DNA from: Sphagnum magellanicum
Lineage: Eukaryota; Streptophyta; Sphagnopsida; Sphagnales; Sphagnaceae
NCBI GenBank assembly: GCA_021904315.1
Contig: CM038916.1
Span: 1,488,001-1,552,000 of the forward strand
Direction of reading: 5' to 3'
Length of the DNA: 64,000 bases
Shown: piece after piece, positions 12,426 to 26,265 of the stretch
How the letters are laid out: the number at the start of each line of letters is the position of its first letter
Position numbering within the stretch: the stretch's first letter is position 1
Notes under the pieces: model-generated
Database searches by the model: none
Told to the model about the DNA's origin: nothing
What the model saw: the letters and a program-made list of their open reading frames with translations, nothing else
Position numbers and translations under genes: made by a program

Positions 12426-15400
12426 GAATCTAGACTTTCAAAACATTTGGATGATTGTATTGAAATTGCCTCATTCCAAAAAGCAACTGAAGACTCATCA
12501 ATTGTTTTCTAATGCCCCACCACCTTGTCATGGTGACATGAGAACCATCAACACTTGTAGCCCTCAAGTTCCAATGTTGTGGAATTAGTGTGATTCATAT
12601 TAAATATTTGTAAAGGGAAGCACCCAAAGTGGATTTTATTTATTTTGGGTCATAGATCTCTTTGATTGGCTCATCACCAAAAATAATAACCACATAAGGA
12701 CAACCTTAAATTAAGATTTTTTGTGGCCTTTCCTTTTCATCTACCAAAACCGGAGTAAGTAGAGTAAAATTTTCGGCAAAGGATCTGGGATAAGAGGAGG
12801 GGCAGTCGTGAAATGTGATTACATGATGAAATTGAAAAGTGCCAAATCACTTCTTTTCACATTCACTAATAACTTTTATCACTTCCAATTCATGTGGTTG
12901 TGAATACTTTGTCATGCTCCTACCCACTCCCCACCTCATCCACTGTTGTCAAAAAAATCCCATCCATCCTACTGGGCCTCTTCAATGCATCTTGGAGCAT
13001 CTCATTGACGAGGTAGGAATTTTGTTCCTAACTATGTTCCTCACCATTTCTAACCTGGGCCAATGGAAGGGGCATGAATCCTGATGACATAATCGCTTGC
13101 ACGAAGGCTGTTGAAACTCCAAACTCCATACTCACAAAAATCCTGTGTTGTGTAGGTATTGATTTTTAAAGAGAACATACGGTTTTGGGCATTATATATT
13201 TTATAACTTTGGTTACCCTTTTGGGTAAGATTTTGAATTTTTCCAAAAATATTCTAAAAACTCTATGGGGATAGTTCAATTTAATTTTTTTCAACTCATG
13301 ATAGTTATTGGTTATAGGGTTTAAGGTTATTGAAGTGGATGTGGTTTTCAATATGGTTAGGAATTAGGGTTATGATTTCAAAAGTTTATTGACCTGGATT
13401 TCATCATGCAGCTTGATGTACACATCACACATTGTCACAAAACTTTAGAAAAGGCATTAAATTACATATTATACATGTGCAATAATGCAAAGTATCTTTG
13501 TAAACAAAAAAAATGATATAAAAACTCTAATTTATAACTCAAAGTCTTAGCATTCTAAGATCATCCTTGAAAATGACTTTTTATTCAAGGTTGTAGTTGA
13601 GTCCACCTTCAACTTTGAAAAGTATTTCTTCAAAAAAGGTTTCAAGGCACAATGGACCACAGACAAACAACAAACCCAAATGATATTCACATAAACAATA
13701 AAAAACAACCAAGACACAAATCAAAAATGAAAAACCCACCAAAATCACAAAAAAACTAACATCTAATAAACAAAATAGACAAATTTGACAATTGATTTGT
13801 AATAGACATAATGAGATAGAATAAACATATCTACGAAATTAGACAAAATGAACAAAATTGAACGAAATAGCAGGGATGTTATTTCATGAATGGGTGTGCA
13901 TGAATCATAAATAAATGAACGTTAGCAGTGAGCAAGTGAGTGTGAGCTATGAATGAATGAACATGAGCTTGAAGGAATATTTTCAAAAAAAATTATCCAT
14001 GTTAAAAGATATATTCTCTAACAGATTTTGACGATGTGAAAAAATATCCACTAACACAACAAAATATTCTTCCACATCAGTAACCTATCCATGGGGCAAC
14101 CCATGGCTCCAAATTACAACAATAAAGATGACTTTAATGTGTGCGATATCCCATTCCATACACTAGATGAAATATCAGACAAGATATATAGTTATTTAAA
14201 TTGTGGACAAGATTTCACATTGTTTTGATTTCATAATAAAAGACTTGTTTTTTAGCACCTTAAAATCATGTGAGGTGCGACAAATGTATTGAATGGCATG
14301 AGGGTTCCATTTTCTCTTTGCATAGATTTTTACTTTTATCACACCTACAAAAAGGAATGACAATGAATAGCATTGGAAACAAAAGGTCGAAGGTCCAAAG
14401 TCCAATGAAGTGGAGAAGTCCTATTAGGTTGAAGCCATAAATTGGACACTTGACGTATTAACAAAGATCCTAAACAAAAATGGGACAACATAGCCAAAAG
14501 CTATAAGGGTAATCAAGTTATTTGGAATAGTAAATGAAGAACTTTTGATTCCTCATTACATTTTAAAATATATTTGCAAATAGATTTTGTGGTTGTTAAG
14601 ACATATGTAGTTGTTTTAACCTTTGGAGCTATTCTACCATTTGTAGAATACCATGTAGGCAATTCAAAACAAATCCCAGAGCTCTCATGATAACTATAAA
14701 TGCACCAATTCATTGAACACCTACAAATATGTCACCAAACACAGACTTTGTAAACATGGATTATTTTGGGCATCCAGTATAGGTTTTTTCTGTGAACTTA
14801 AAAGGCTTAATTGAAGTAACCCAATTTAGAGTCTATTCATTTGTAACATGTCACCATATACATATCCAAAACATTTTTGTTGAACATTGCCAGACTAAGA
14901 TTTGTACCCATTTATAAATAAAAGAAAGTTAAAAAATGTAGATGTAAAAAACCGAATAGAGGTTAGATTTTGGAAAAATGTTTATCTTGGAATTTATAAA
15001 TAGCTTGCAACAACCTTTTGGAGACAATCCATGGTCAACACACCCAACGAACCAAAATTTTAAAATGCGAAATTTCATTAATAGTGTGACTACTTACTCG
15101 GATTCTAAATAAAATGTAAAATAAACAATTCAATCCTCAAAAAAAATTGGCTAAGAAATGCTTCTATGCAAAAAACAATCTGATGAATCATTAATATTTG
15201 CTTATATTAGAGAGATGGACCAATTGATGCCAACTGATAGTATCACCATTAGCAAATTGGAAGAGTCGAGCTTTCCAACATACTTGAAAATGTAATGACA
15301 AATTCAAATGATGAAGAAGAAACCACACCACCAAATACACCAAGGTTTGCCATGGGTTCAAATGACATGAACTCAACACCTATGGAATTTTGATTTAGGA

Positions 15401-17340
15401 CCTTTGAAAGTGAACACCTATTGTATCAGAAGGAATCATTTTTGCAAAGGACTATCAAAAGGATTCATACAATTAAAAACATTTTGATGGGAAAAATTTA
15501 AAAGGATAAATACCCATTAGCCACATTGAAAAAACATTCACACCTTAAAATATGTGGAATTCTAAAACTTTAAAAATTCAAAGAACTTTCCAAAATTGAT
15601 CCAAAATTTTAGAAATTTTAAACTCCTTTACCACATATAAATGAAGTATAATCTACATGATGTGTTAAAAAAAATTGTAGTTTATTATAAAAGAAAACAT
15701 AAAAATGTAAAAAATGAATTTCTAGTTATGATTGTTATCATTTTTATGAACAAAACAATGAATTTACAAGGAATTAGGAAACTTTCAAAATTTTATATAT
15801 ATTCAAAAATGATAAAATATATATATATCATGTATTAAGACAACTATAAACATTTATTCCAACAAAAAACAATTGTTCCAAAATTCATTCATATGAAAAA
15901 GTTTTTTTGGGGGAAAATGGACATGCAGTCCTTTTCTAAAGTAATTATGTTGGCTCATTGTATTTTGTTTGCACCCAAAAATGCAAAAACATTTGGTTGC
16001 ACACAAGAGAGATGAAGAATGATATAAAAGGTACATGTCAACTTTCAAAAAAGTATTTCCAAATTTCATTTATAAAAGTCCATATAGTTCATAACCTTTT
16101 AGTCCAACAGAGGAAGCAAAGGAACCTAAGTGCATTGGAAAGGCACAAGAAAAATAAGAAAAAGAACCACAAAATCTCAAAAAAGGAGGATAGGATCATT
16201 AAAATGAAAAATATGAGGGGCATAAACAAAAAAATTTTGACGAAAAGACTAATTTGAAAGCTCATGGACATTGGAACATAGATCAGGTGGTACAACATGG
16301 AAAATCTAAAGAGGATAGAAAGAATTCAAACAAAACCATCAAATGAGGCCATAGTTCATCAAGTGAGTGCAACACCTAAGGTTATAACAGGAGCATAGAT
16401 GGAGGTGCAAACAAACATGTCAACAACACATAATGATTAAGGAACAACCACAAATGGCTAGCATAATGAATTGAAGGCCATATTTTTTCCCATGTATTAT
16501 AACAAGGATTTCAAGGACAAAATTCAAAATAATAGGAAGGTAATGTTACTAGGTGTATGACAAAGATTTAACAAGACATGATTAATATATCTACTAAGTT
16601 TTGATTTTCAAATTACTTTTGGAGGGAAAGGATTTAAGATTAAATTCTTGATTGAATTTGTTTTGGAGTTGGTTTTTTGAAAGATAGAGACTTAGAGAAT
16701 TAATGGAGAATAAGATAAAGAACACAATATGTAGTTTAAAGTTTTGATTGGACTATGAACCATAGATCTTTCATGTCTTCATTTTTTATTTCTAAACTTT
16801 TATATTACAAATGTTTGATATTTTCAATTTTGAGTCAAGAAAGCAATAGCATTCGGTAAGGAAATAATGAGTACATTCTAAATATGTTGTGTTTTTAGAT
16901 TGTATTAATTAAAATCTGATTACAAATTTTAATTATAAAAAATAGTCTAGAATTTGGGAGTAATGGAACAATAATAGTAATGTGACAAATGTGTGAATAT
17001 AGTTTGGAAAAATAACTTGAATGGTTTGGAACAACAAATTGTATGTGAATCAAATGTAATTGTGTGCATAATATGTAGTTTTGTTAATAGGCAAAGAGCA
17101 AACTAAAATAAAACTTGCACCTACCAAACTCATAAGTGAACAACATATAGTGAATGTAACGACTATGAACAATATTGACCATGAATTAGTGTAACAAGCC
17201 ACTTGCAAACTTAAAATGGCCAAATGTAATTGAAATGTAATCAAAACAAAAAATAGTCGCAATGTGTGGAAGTGAAAAAGGACAAGATTTCCTTTTGTAA
17301 ATTACACCCAAAAAAATGAAAACGCAAAATAAAACCCATA
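12426..17340. other. AT-rich intergenic stretch
   Basis: About 4.9 kb of A/T-rich DNA with no supportable gene. Short open frames (at most 99 codons) are lysine/asparagine/phenylalanine-rich, as expected from composition. Small local repeats of AAATTTT type and an AT run near 15790-15830 are present. I see no RNA gene or transposon end. Confidence 0.5.
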
Positions 17341-17697
17341 TAAAATTGAATCTCACTTAAGGTTCTACAGATTTACATTAAGAAATAATGAAACACTTAT
17401 AAACATACAAAATAAAAATACACTAAAAATGAACCATCTTAGAAATTGGAACCATGTAGAATTGGATTTCATAACTTTAAGGTTCCAAATTTGCAAAAAA
17501 TTCTAATATAACCATATACAAAATAAAATGACACCATAAAAGAACCACTTCAAAATTGAATACAAAATTGGATTTCATAACTTTAAGGTTCCAAATTTGC
17601 AAAAAATTCTAATATAACCATATACAAAATAAAATGACACCATAAAAGAACCACTTCAAAATTGAATACAAAATTGGATTTCATAACTTTAGGGTTC
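17341..17697 (+). repeat. 106-bp tandem repeat, about 3.3 copies
   Basis: Units beginning ATTGGATTTCATAACTTTA start at 17461, 17567 and 17673, exactly 106 bp apart. The first two full units are nearly identical, the last is partial, and a more diverged unit precedes them from about 17341. The near identity of the two central units indicates a recent duplication in otherwise old AT-rich DNA. Confidence 0.93.
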
Positions 17698-17796
17698 CAC
17701 ACACACACAATCATATATTCTTTGAAATGAAGAACAAATAAACTCACTTTGATGAAGTGCACATGCAATGCACAAATTATTCAAATTAGATTTTCT

Positions 17797-17985
17797 AAAT
17801 TCAAATTGAAACATAAATCCTAAAAAACACATTCAAAGAAATTGTTGTTAAAATGTAGGTGTGATGTTTTGGACATAAATTCAAATTGAAACACAAACCC
17901 CAAAAACACACATTCAAAGAAATTGTTGTTGAAATGCAAGTGCAATACTTCAAATGCACAAATTCAAAGAAATTATTACTAAAAC
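17797..17985 (+). repeat. 80-bp tandem repeat, about 2.3 copies
   Basis: TAAATTCAAATTGAAACA occurs at 17797 and 17877, followed in both by similar CAAAGAAATTGTTGTT blocks; a third, truncated ATTCAAAGAAATTATT lies near 17960. The unit differs from the 106-bp array immediately upstream. Confidence 0.85.
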
Positions 17986-20900
17986 AAACACAAATGCAAA
18001 GAGGAAATTGTTACCACAAAAAAAAAAGGTGCAAAAACGAAACATGGAGTTCGTTGCCACAAAACGCAAACATGCCAAAAAAAATGCAAAGTGATGGGAG
18101 AAACCCCAAACCCTAATAGAACATGTTTAACACATTGAAACCTAGGGATGTCCTCAAAGGTTTCCTCTAGGGAAAACAAACAAGTAAAAGGTTTCCATTT
18201 TTATTTCGATTCTACCATGATTACTGTTCACAAATAAGGGTCTATATCAATTTTTTAATATTTAGATTTGGTTAGGTTAGGTTATTGATATTTTAATCCA
18301 GAATTATTAGTTTTAACACTTGAATTTGATTACTCATAGAACATTGGTACTAACACCCTTCATAAAATTGAAACTACTAAGGTTCAATTAGTTATGAATT
18401 CAATATGAAGTTAAGGAGATGACTATTGCTAACAAATGATAGTCATCATTCAGGTTTCATCCAATATATGGTAAAATATATGAAATTGAATCTGGTTTTA
18501 AATTGAATTGGCTTTAAATTCTATGCAGAAATGACCAAAACTGAAAGTTTTAGACATCTAAAGAACTGGTCTCAAGAATGGACTAAAGGTTCCATTAAAA
18601 AAAACATTGGAATTGAGACCAAATGTTCTTTTTGAAATCAAGAACCCAACCTAGTTAAATCCTTCTAATTCACAAGACAAAAAATTCCATATTCTAAACC
18701 CAAAGGTTAATATTCTAACATTTTTCAATTTAAAGGGCACTTTAAACTGTTCCTTCAAGAAAAGTACAATTAATTTTGTTTCTAGGTATAATCACATCAT
18801 ACATGTCAAGTCTATGTTTCATGCAAAAATTCTTTGTGTATCTTTTTTGTAAAGGGCAAGTTTCAGTCACATCCTTTGAGCATTTTAAAAGGGAGAAACC
18901 AAGCATGAGTTTAATCTCCTTTTGAAATATTGTGAAACATAAAACTTGTTTTTTGGGAAGGGCAAGTTGTGTTTTTGCATTTGTCTAAAAGGTGTAATTT
19001 TCCACAAAGGGCATGAAAATGGTAGGATGTAAACTTTACCAAAATAAAGGGCCACACGATGTGGAACTAAGCATAGGCCCAAGTTCAATGAAGCCAATGG
19101 CCAAGGGCTTTATATTATGTAAAGACCAATGTTGTGCATGTAAATGTCAATAGTTGTATATATAGTGTGTGAATCCCATGAATTTATATATCATTTACAC
19201 TTATATGCCCAAACTTTTTACACTTACACTTATATTGTTGCCATGTATATACATATTTTTTACATTTGACTCATATAATGGGCCTATCACCAAAAGCATT
19301 TAAAACCCAATTAAACACTTACATGAAATGTAAGTCCTAAATCATATATACACACAACATTAATCAAGACCTATAGGATATCGATTTCTAGTTTTTTCCC
19401 TTAAAATAAATTTAAAAGAAATGCAATGGTTTTTGAAAACACCACAATAATGGATGTTATGGTTTTTCAAATGTTTGCTTTTCACGGTCAAAAAGTTATA
19501 ATGAGGATTGTGCCCTCCAACTACACTAAATAAATCTAAAAAGATTTTTATGTCTTCAAAAAATTTCCCCTGTAAATTTGTGGACCATATTCCAAGTTCA
19601 TATGGAGTCATATATTTCATAGAAACAAAATTTATAAAACCTTTTTTTCAATGTATAATAAACTAATATTTTATAGTCCTCACTTACACTATGAATTGAA
19701 ATCCTCTTACGGGTTTTGTTTCATTTGCTCCATTTGTTTCCCTTGCAAATGAATTTGCTTCTTATGTTTAAGAGTTTTTTGAAAATTTTTGAAACATTAT
19801 AAAAACATTCCCTAGATTCACTATAACAAAAGGTGTCCTTGTACGCCAAGTGATTTCACTAGATTTTGAGTGCATTCATTGGTTGTAATGAATGGGGATT
19901 AGTGAAGAAGCAACGAATTCATCAATTGAATGAACAGGGACTAATGAACTACACTCACATTTTGTAATAGTGATTTTAATTAGGTAAATTTTTTGAACTA
20001 AGGTTTTTACTATTTAAACATGATTTAAAAGCATGTTTTCATTTAATGTTAACTGCTTCTTAGATGGTTATTAGCCAATGACTCAACATTTGAAAATTGA
20101 AACAAATATCATTGTTCATGTTGGTGCTTAATCTTCCAACAAACCTTCTTGTAAGTTTTATTTTATGAACATATATCCAACAAAGTTTTTGAAGTATTGA
20201 AAAACATGTTAATATTGAAAACCATTTAGGGCATGGAATAGATTAGTCTTGTTGTGTAAGTTTAAACATGTATATATGCATCATATACAACCATGTGTGT
20301 GTAATTAAATCATTTAAACTTACACAATCCAACTCATAACACTTACACTAGTCATAATGTATATATTTTCTTTTGCACTTGCACAATGTTGAGTAAATGT
20401 TTTGGGGTGCATAAGTGTATATATTATATACATGTAATCATTATGCATACTTGCAATTCATATTAACTAAGTTTTGTGTGAGGTGTTAGCAAATTAGAAT
20501 GACCAAAAAATTGCATAAGGTGACAATTTGTTTTGCACCTTGATGGATTATATTTGTGTACCAAGTCAAATTTTAATTGTGTGGAAAGTGATTTGAATAT
20601 ATAATTTTTATATAATTTTTTTGGGTGCAATTTTTTAATTATTTTAAATTTTATTTTTCTACACCAAATGGGGACTTTTTAGTGTGCATGACTTTTATCA
20701 TAACAATACATTAAAAATGTATAAATGGACTCACCGTGATCATAGTTTGTAATGATGAGTTCATTTGTTAATGAGCCACCATAAGCAATTCAAAGGATAG
20801 GGGTCTTCAAACCATTTCAAGATAGCATGAAAGTTTGGGGGACTTTAAAAAACAACAAAATTAGGGAAAAAAAAATGTCTTATTCATTATGACACGAATT

Positions 20901-23119
20901 TGTGAATTTTTTTTTCACAAACATTGTATCTTGGGTGTATTAAGGATCAAAATTAGTGACTTATTGAAAAATCTGAATTTCTAAATTTCAAACATAGACA
21001 TCCAATAATGTCATTGTAGTGTCACAATCAAAATACACTTTAAAATTGTACTTTTTGGGAGCCTCGTGTTCCATTTTTGGTCCATTCTAGCTTGCAAATA
21101 CTTCAATGTGCACCCCAAAGGTCCATGGTTTCTTAAATGAGACACTTTGATTGGCCGTTCACAAAAACTTTTCAATAGTCTTAATACTCTCCAAATAGAA
21201 GCATTTACTACCAATAAAATATTGTGAAACTTCTTTCTCTTAGCCTACCTATATTTAACACTCTAAGAGCATAAATTTGGGCAAAGGTTATAGGACAGAC
21301 TATGGTGTTATTGGGGAATATTAAGGGTGCATGTTGTTCCATGTCATTGCTTGAGAAGAATTTATATTCCTCATTGTGTTCATCACTATTTTTGGCCTAA
21401 GCTTTTACAAGACCAAACTAGGTATCTGTTGAAATTCATATTTATTAGTTTGATTAGTTGTGATGCAGTTCAAAGTTTTTATTTATTTATTTATTTATTA
21501 TTACTATTATTATTAGCAATGTGGCACTTTGATTGGTTCATCACCAAAAAACTTTGCTCCCCCAGCAACCCAAAATTAGAAGTTACACATTTTTACATTA
21601 TTTCACATGAATGTGCAAAACCACGTAAAGTTTTTATTTTGCACTTACACTTGAATGGTTTTACACAACACAACATGGACTTACATTAATGGCTTTTTTT
21701 CAATTTTTTGATGTTGAAATTTTGCAACTTTGCCACCAAAGTTAGAAAATTTACTCAAAATTACACTTAAAAAACCAAAATTTCCAAAATTTCAGGTGAA
21801 AAAAAGGCGAATTTTCACTCCCAAAAAAAAAAACACTGACTTACATAGTTTTAACATACATTTACATGTCTTGTATTATACACTTACATAAATGTAGGTG
21901 GGCCACAAAGAGTATTACATGTGCATAAAGTGTAAATAAATTCCATTCTATCATTTAACCTTAAATGAAGTGTAAGTCCTAAACAATCAAAGAATAAATG
22001 AGCAAGCAATGATGATGAGGAGCAAGTAACCATTGGGCATAGCCTGACTAGTGGTTTTCAAAAATCAAAGAGATGCTTCATTGACATGGAATTGTGGATC
22101 TCAATGAAATCAAAGAACAGGTCAAGGGACCCACACTAAACTACCGGTTCTCTCAGGAAATCTGCAGATTCTTTGCAACTCTTCAAAAATGTGGAACCAG
22201 CGGTTATTTTGTTTTGAAATTTTCTAAGAAAAGAGAGAATCTATGGTTCTTTGGTTTTTGAAATATTCCAAAAGCCCAAAACTGGAGGTTACAACAAAAT
22301 CAACGAACCATCCAACACTGGAATGCACCAGGCTTTAAAGGAGCCAACTAGCTTCTACACAATAGTTCAGATCAAGACTACAATTACCTTTTCTAAGGGA
22401 AATAGTGTTTGATGCAAAATTAGTGTGGAGCACACTATGCTATTATAAGCAATTATTACTTGTAAATTGTATATAGCGGAGAGCTAGAAACTTCATACGA
22501 ATATGTATCCATCTTCAATCCCTTGATTTGCCAATTTATTATACCTTTTAATATATCCTCCCTTTCTCCCTTTTGGAGGGTGTCTTGTTGCGAAAGTCTG
22601 TGGCAGGAAAAAATCCACGATTTCAAAATGAAGAGTCATCTTAAAATGAGAATCTTCCATTTCCACGTTTGAAACACACCAACTATAATTGAAATAAAAA
22701 TACATTTTAAATATTTTTACTCATGATACTACAACAAGCAATATACACACCAATTGGTTCCATTTATAGTATTGATAAAAAGTTGAATATTTTCTTGCTT
22801 GGAATCTCTCTTTTTACATAGCTACAATTTTTGCATATTTCTTCTATTTCTCACTCTCCCTTGATAGATTCACATTTACCCTTTATGTAATTTGATGCAG
22901 ACAAAACATCCACTTGTTATTTTAAAGAGCAAGAACCCTGGCATTGCCCCTTCTGTTGCCATACCATGAGTGAAAACTTGTTAAACTAGACTATGTTTGA
23001 CGATTGGTCATCGACTTTGGTCATCCACAAAAAAATTCAGGCTCTTTGAATTGCAATTTTGAAGTGGTTGTCAACCAAGTCTCAAGGACCTCCATTTTTT
23101 GAAATGAAATTAAATTCAC
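17986..23119. other. AT-rich intergenic stretch
   Basis: About 5.1 kb with no supported gene. Contains a TTTA/TTA microsatellite at about 21478-21515. A patch at 22120-22340 contains repeated variants of a GGTTCTTTGG-type phrase that also appears near 27.6 and 30.0-30.4 kb, probably a diverged dispersed repeat. Open frames of 60-120 codons have no recognisable domain. Confidence 0.45.
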
Positions 23120-24827
23120 TCAAGTTGATTGGATTACTTTGACACATTTTGATGCAGGTGATGAATGAGGAGCATTGAAGATTTTGGGTGGGGTTTTCGC
23201 AGAAGGTTGAAATTGATGAGTATCTAGGTAGAATTTCATACCTATCTGATTCATTGTTTTAATTTGTTGGAAAACTTCAGAACCTATGCAATCTTGAACC
23301 TTGTGCGACTGTGTAATGCACATGGAATAGGACTTAGTGGGCTTGCAGCTGGAGGTGTAGAATATGTGTGGGAAAACGCCTCCTTGTGGAAAACAATAAA
23401 TGTTATTAACAGGTTTTGGACTCAAACTTGGATCTAAAAACAACCCCTAGATTGGGGCCTTCATCCACGTTTACACATCCTTCATATAATATCAATTATT
23501 TTTGCACACTCAACCATAAACATGAAAAATTGAACAAAATACTATTTAAATGCGCAAGTAGCCAATTATTGCCATGTTGATGATCAATGTCAAGCAGTCA
23601 TTTCCTGTATTGGCTCTTTTGGAGATCACTTTACAATCTTTATGCATCTTTACAGTTCAAACTCAGTTTTCACACTATTTATAGATTGTACTTCATTCCA
23701 AATAGTAATATGTGCAGGCCATAATATTGTTGAGGGTGAAAATTCTCTAAGATTCTCACAGACTCTTCTCTCTCTCCCCCTCAGCAAATTTGGGTCTGGG
23801 GAGATCTGAACTTTCCAAAACTAGACGGTGCATAGCAAAAGCTGTAGATATTTCTCATACAGAATTTGCTAGAGGGGCATGGATTATGCCAGCTTCCATT
23901 TCAACCTCTATCAGCATTTAACACATCCAAGGACGAGTGTTAATTCCTCCTACATCCCAATCCATAAACCTACAAAAATGGACTGAGAATAGTATTGATC
24001 ATTTAGATCATATCGTGGAGGTCAATCATTATAATTGCCCAATTGAGAACAATCATTTCCTTCTGTCGGCAATACTGTAGGGCCATGCTAACATGGTCTC
24101 ATTTACAAGCATTACTGTAGGGGTTTGCTACCGCGAGCATATCTAGGAGTCCATGACAATTTTACACGTTAAACTGTAAAGTTTCATGGAACATATATTG
24201 AAAAGGCTAGTTTACTGCTGATGCTACACATGCTAATAATACCTCAGGCCTTTACTGTGCTCAGGTCACTATAGACCATTTTCAGAGGTCCTCTTTACCA
24301 TATACAGATGTTAAACACCAACTGTTAAGCATCCACTGTGCTGATGCGGTGCTCTCATTTATTTAACCCATTTCTTCCGTGCATAGTAGCTAGTGCACCT
24401 CTGTCTCTAGCCAATTTGTGGCAGATAGCACCTGTTTCATTTTAAGTCTTCTTTATTATCGATGATTCGTAGTCGTGAGTCTTCTTTGCATAGGGTCTTT
24501 ATCTGATTTTGGTTGATTGTTTGCTTTTTCTTTCTTTCTTTCTTTGAGTTGTGTCTACTTTTGTTTTCATTGCCCTTGATTTTTATTTACAGAGTTTTTC
24601 TTCTATTTAAAGTGGCCACATAATTCAAACCCTGCCACAGAATCATGTAGGTGCCACCCAGGACGAAGCACCGACACCAGGAAAGGTACTTAGCTATAGA
24701 TAGAAGATTTCTATCTTTAAGCTGGCATTCTCAATATGCAGTGACCACGCCATTCTGGGAAAGTTGGAATTTGGGAGTGAAATGGCTTCTGCTTCTCTTA
24801 CCATGCACTATTGCAAGAGTGATATTA

Positions 24828-25220
24828 GGGATATCGGTAAAGTCAGGAAAAGACAGCACCAGTACCCTGAGTTTTGTCATACACAGGGTGGGATTAAAAA
24901 AGAATCTCCAAAGAAGTACATTAGCATTCCAGGGGGGGATGAAACTCTGGAAACCATCAAAATTGTTCCTGAGTTTTCACCTTGTCTTTCTTTTTTCCTG
25001 AGCTCCTCCATTGACATAGATTTTCACTGCTCCTACCTGTACAGCTACTGTACTTCCTCTCGAAACTTGTGCATTAAAAGCTGAGATTCAGCATTTCGTA
25101 CTGGGTTTCAGCATTTCATACTGAGGTTTGATAAAAATTTCATTACTTTACTTTTACCACTAAAAGAGGGGTTAGAGGGTGAAAGGAGGGCCAAAGACAG
25201 GGTGAATTTGCGGATATCTC
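24828..25220 (-). mobile_element. MITE family A, copy 2
   Basis: A 393-bp element that is the reverse-complement relative of 7682-8073, roughly three-quarters identical by eye. Ends read GGGATATCGGTAAAGTCAG on the left and, in reverse complement, GAGATATCCGCAAATTCA on the right, with TA on both sides (24826-24827 and 25221-25222). Shared internal blocks include CCTCCTTTCACCC and the ATGCTAATGTACTT segment. The open frames that cross it are products of the element, not host genes. Confidence 0.8.
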
Positions 25221-25388
25221 TATTGTTATAGGGATCCAAAGAGGTCATGGATAGAAATACAGACCTTTCAAGATAGAAGAACGCAAAATCATCACAGTAA
25301 CCATATTAAGTAAATTGCACTCTTCATTTTTTCTACACTCTGTAACAACCTCCCACAAGATTTGTAGTGTATTTGGAGGAAGACTTAC

Positions 25389-25607
25389 CAAGCCTAAGAA
25401 ACCACAAGGCATTTCAGAATCAAAATGCTCATACCTGTAGGCATTCCATTTTTCAAAATGCCTCGTGTCAATTTTTCCCTGTGTTACTTGGCATGATATT
25501 CTCACAGAATTCTTAAGTAAAAAATAAAAATCATCAACTTTTACACCAGGTAGCACCTTCAGTCGTGGGGCATTACTGGAATCAGGCTCACCTTGACTTT
25601 GCCTCAT
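25389..25607 (-). other. Open minus-strand segment, possible exon of unknown protein
   Basis: This is the most continuous of the exon-like pieces downstream of 26 kb. It reads a mixed-composition protein containing VLPGVKVDDFYFLLKNSVRI and later KWNAYRYEHFDSEMPCGF, and ends at a consensus donor (TTG|GTAAGTC, boundary at 25389). The open frame continues past the donor to 25245, but the text after it is less protein-like. Upstream, near 25690-25760, a fragment reading EAISVWLELQKAAYNLY may be a preceding exon. No family recognised; it may be part of the larger decayed gene proposed at 23.2-33.9 kb. Confidence 0.3.
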
Positions 25608-26265
25608 GTTGGCCCTTGTCTGTTAATGCCTGTGGCCTCAGGCATTACCTGACACATTTTTCCCTCAAAAATATAAGTTATAAGCTGCTTTCTGGAGTTC
25701 CAACCACACTGAAATAGCTTCTGCTTCTCTTCTATATGTCTTTAATTATTTATGATGTTCAAAGTCAGTAGCAACTTGTCATGACAGCAAACATGCCTTG
25801 AAGAGGCAAAATACAAGTCTATGACTAAAGAATTCTTATGTATAAATCACTGGTGATAGTGCAAGGAGAACATATTTTGGATTATTCGGATCCAGGACTA
25901 CTCATGCGACAATAAATACTTTTTCAGTTTGCAAATCAGAGGTTGTAACACTATGACGACCGACACACTTCTCTGGAATCACCCCTCCACTCGCACAACC
26001 CATAATCTAGTCCTGGTTCATGCTGACTTGAGAATGAAATCTGCAACAAACTCAGAAATAACTCAGATTGCATCTGAGTAATGAGAAGATTGATAGCAGC
26101 CCCACATTGGGGAATGGGTTCACCACAATTTCCACTCATATCATCACATGTGCAATAAATCATGCAGAATATTTTGGCAAGACTATGCAAGTTGCAACAT
26201 GTTCTCAACACCACTTGGGCATATGTACTTATTATAAGTAGGGTCAATAGGTACTCACTACTCAC

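Noticed and set aside
15641-16298. Lysine-rich and phenylalanine-rich frames on opposite strands
   Set aside because: Their composition follows directly from AAA/TTT-rich DNA and no domain or splice context was seen.
21327-21689. 120-codon open frame on the plus strand
   Set aside because: It runs through a TTTA/TTA microsatellite and has no recognisable domain or conserved composition.
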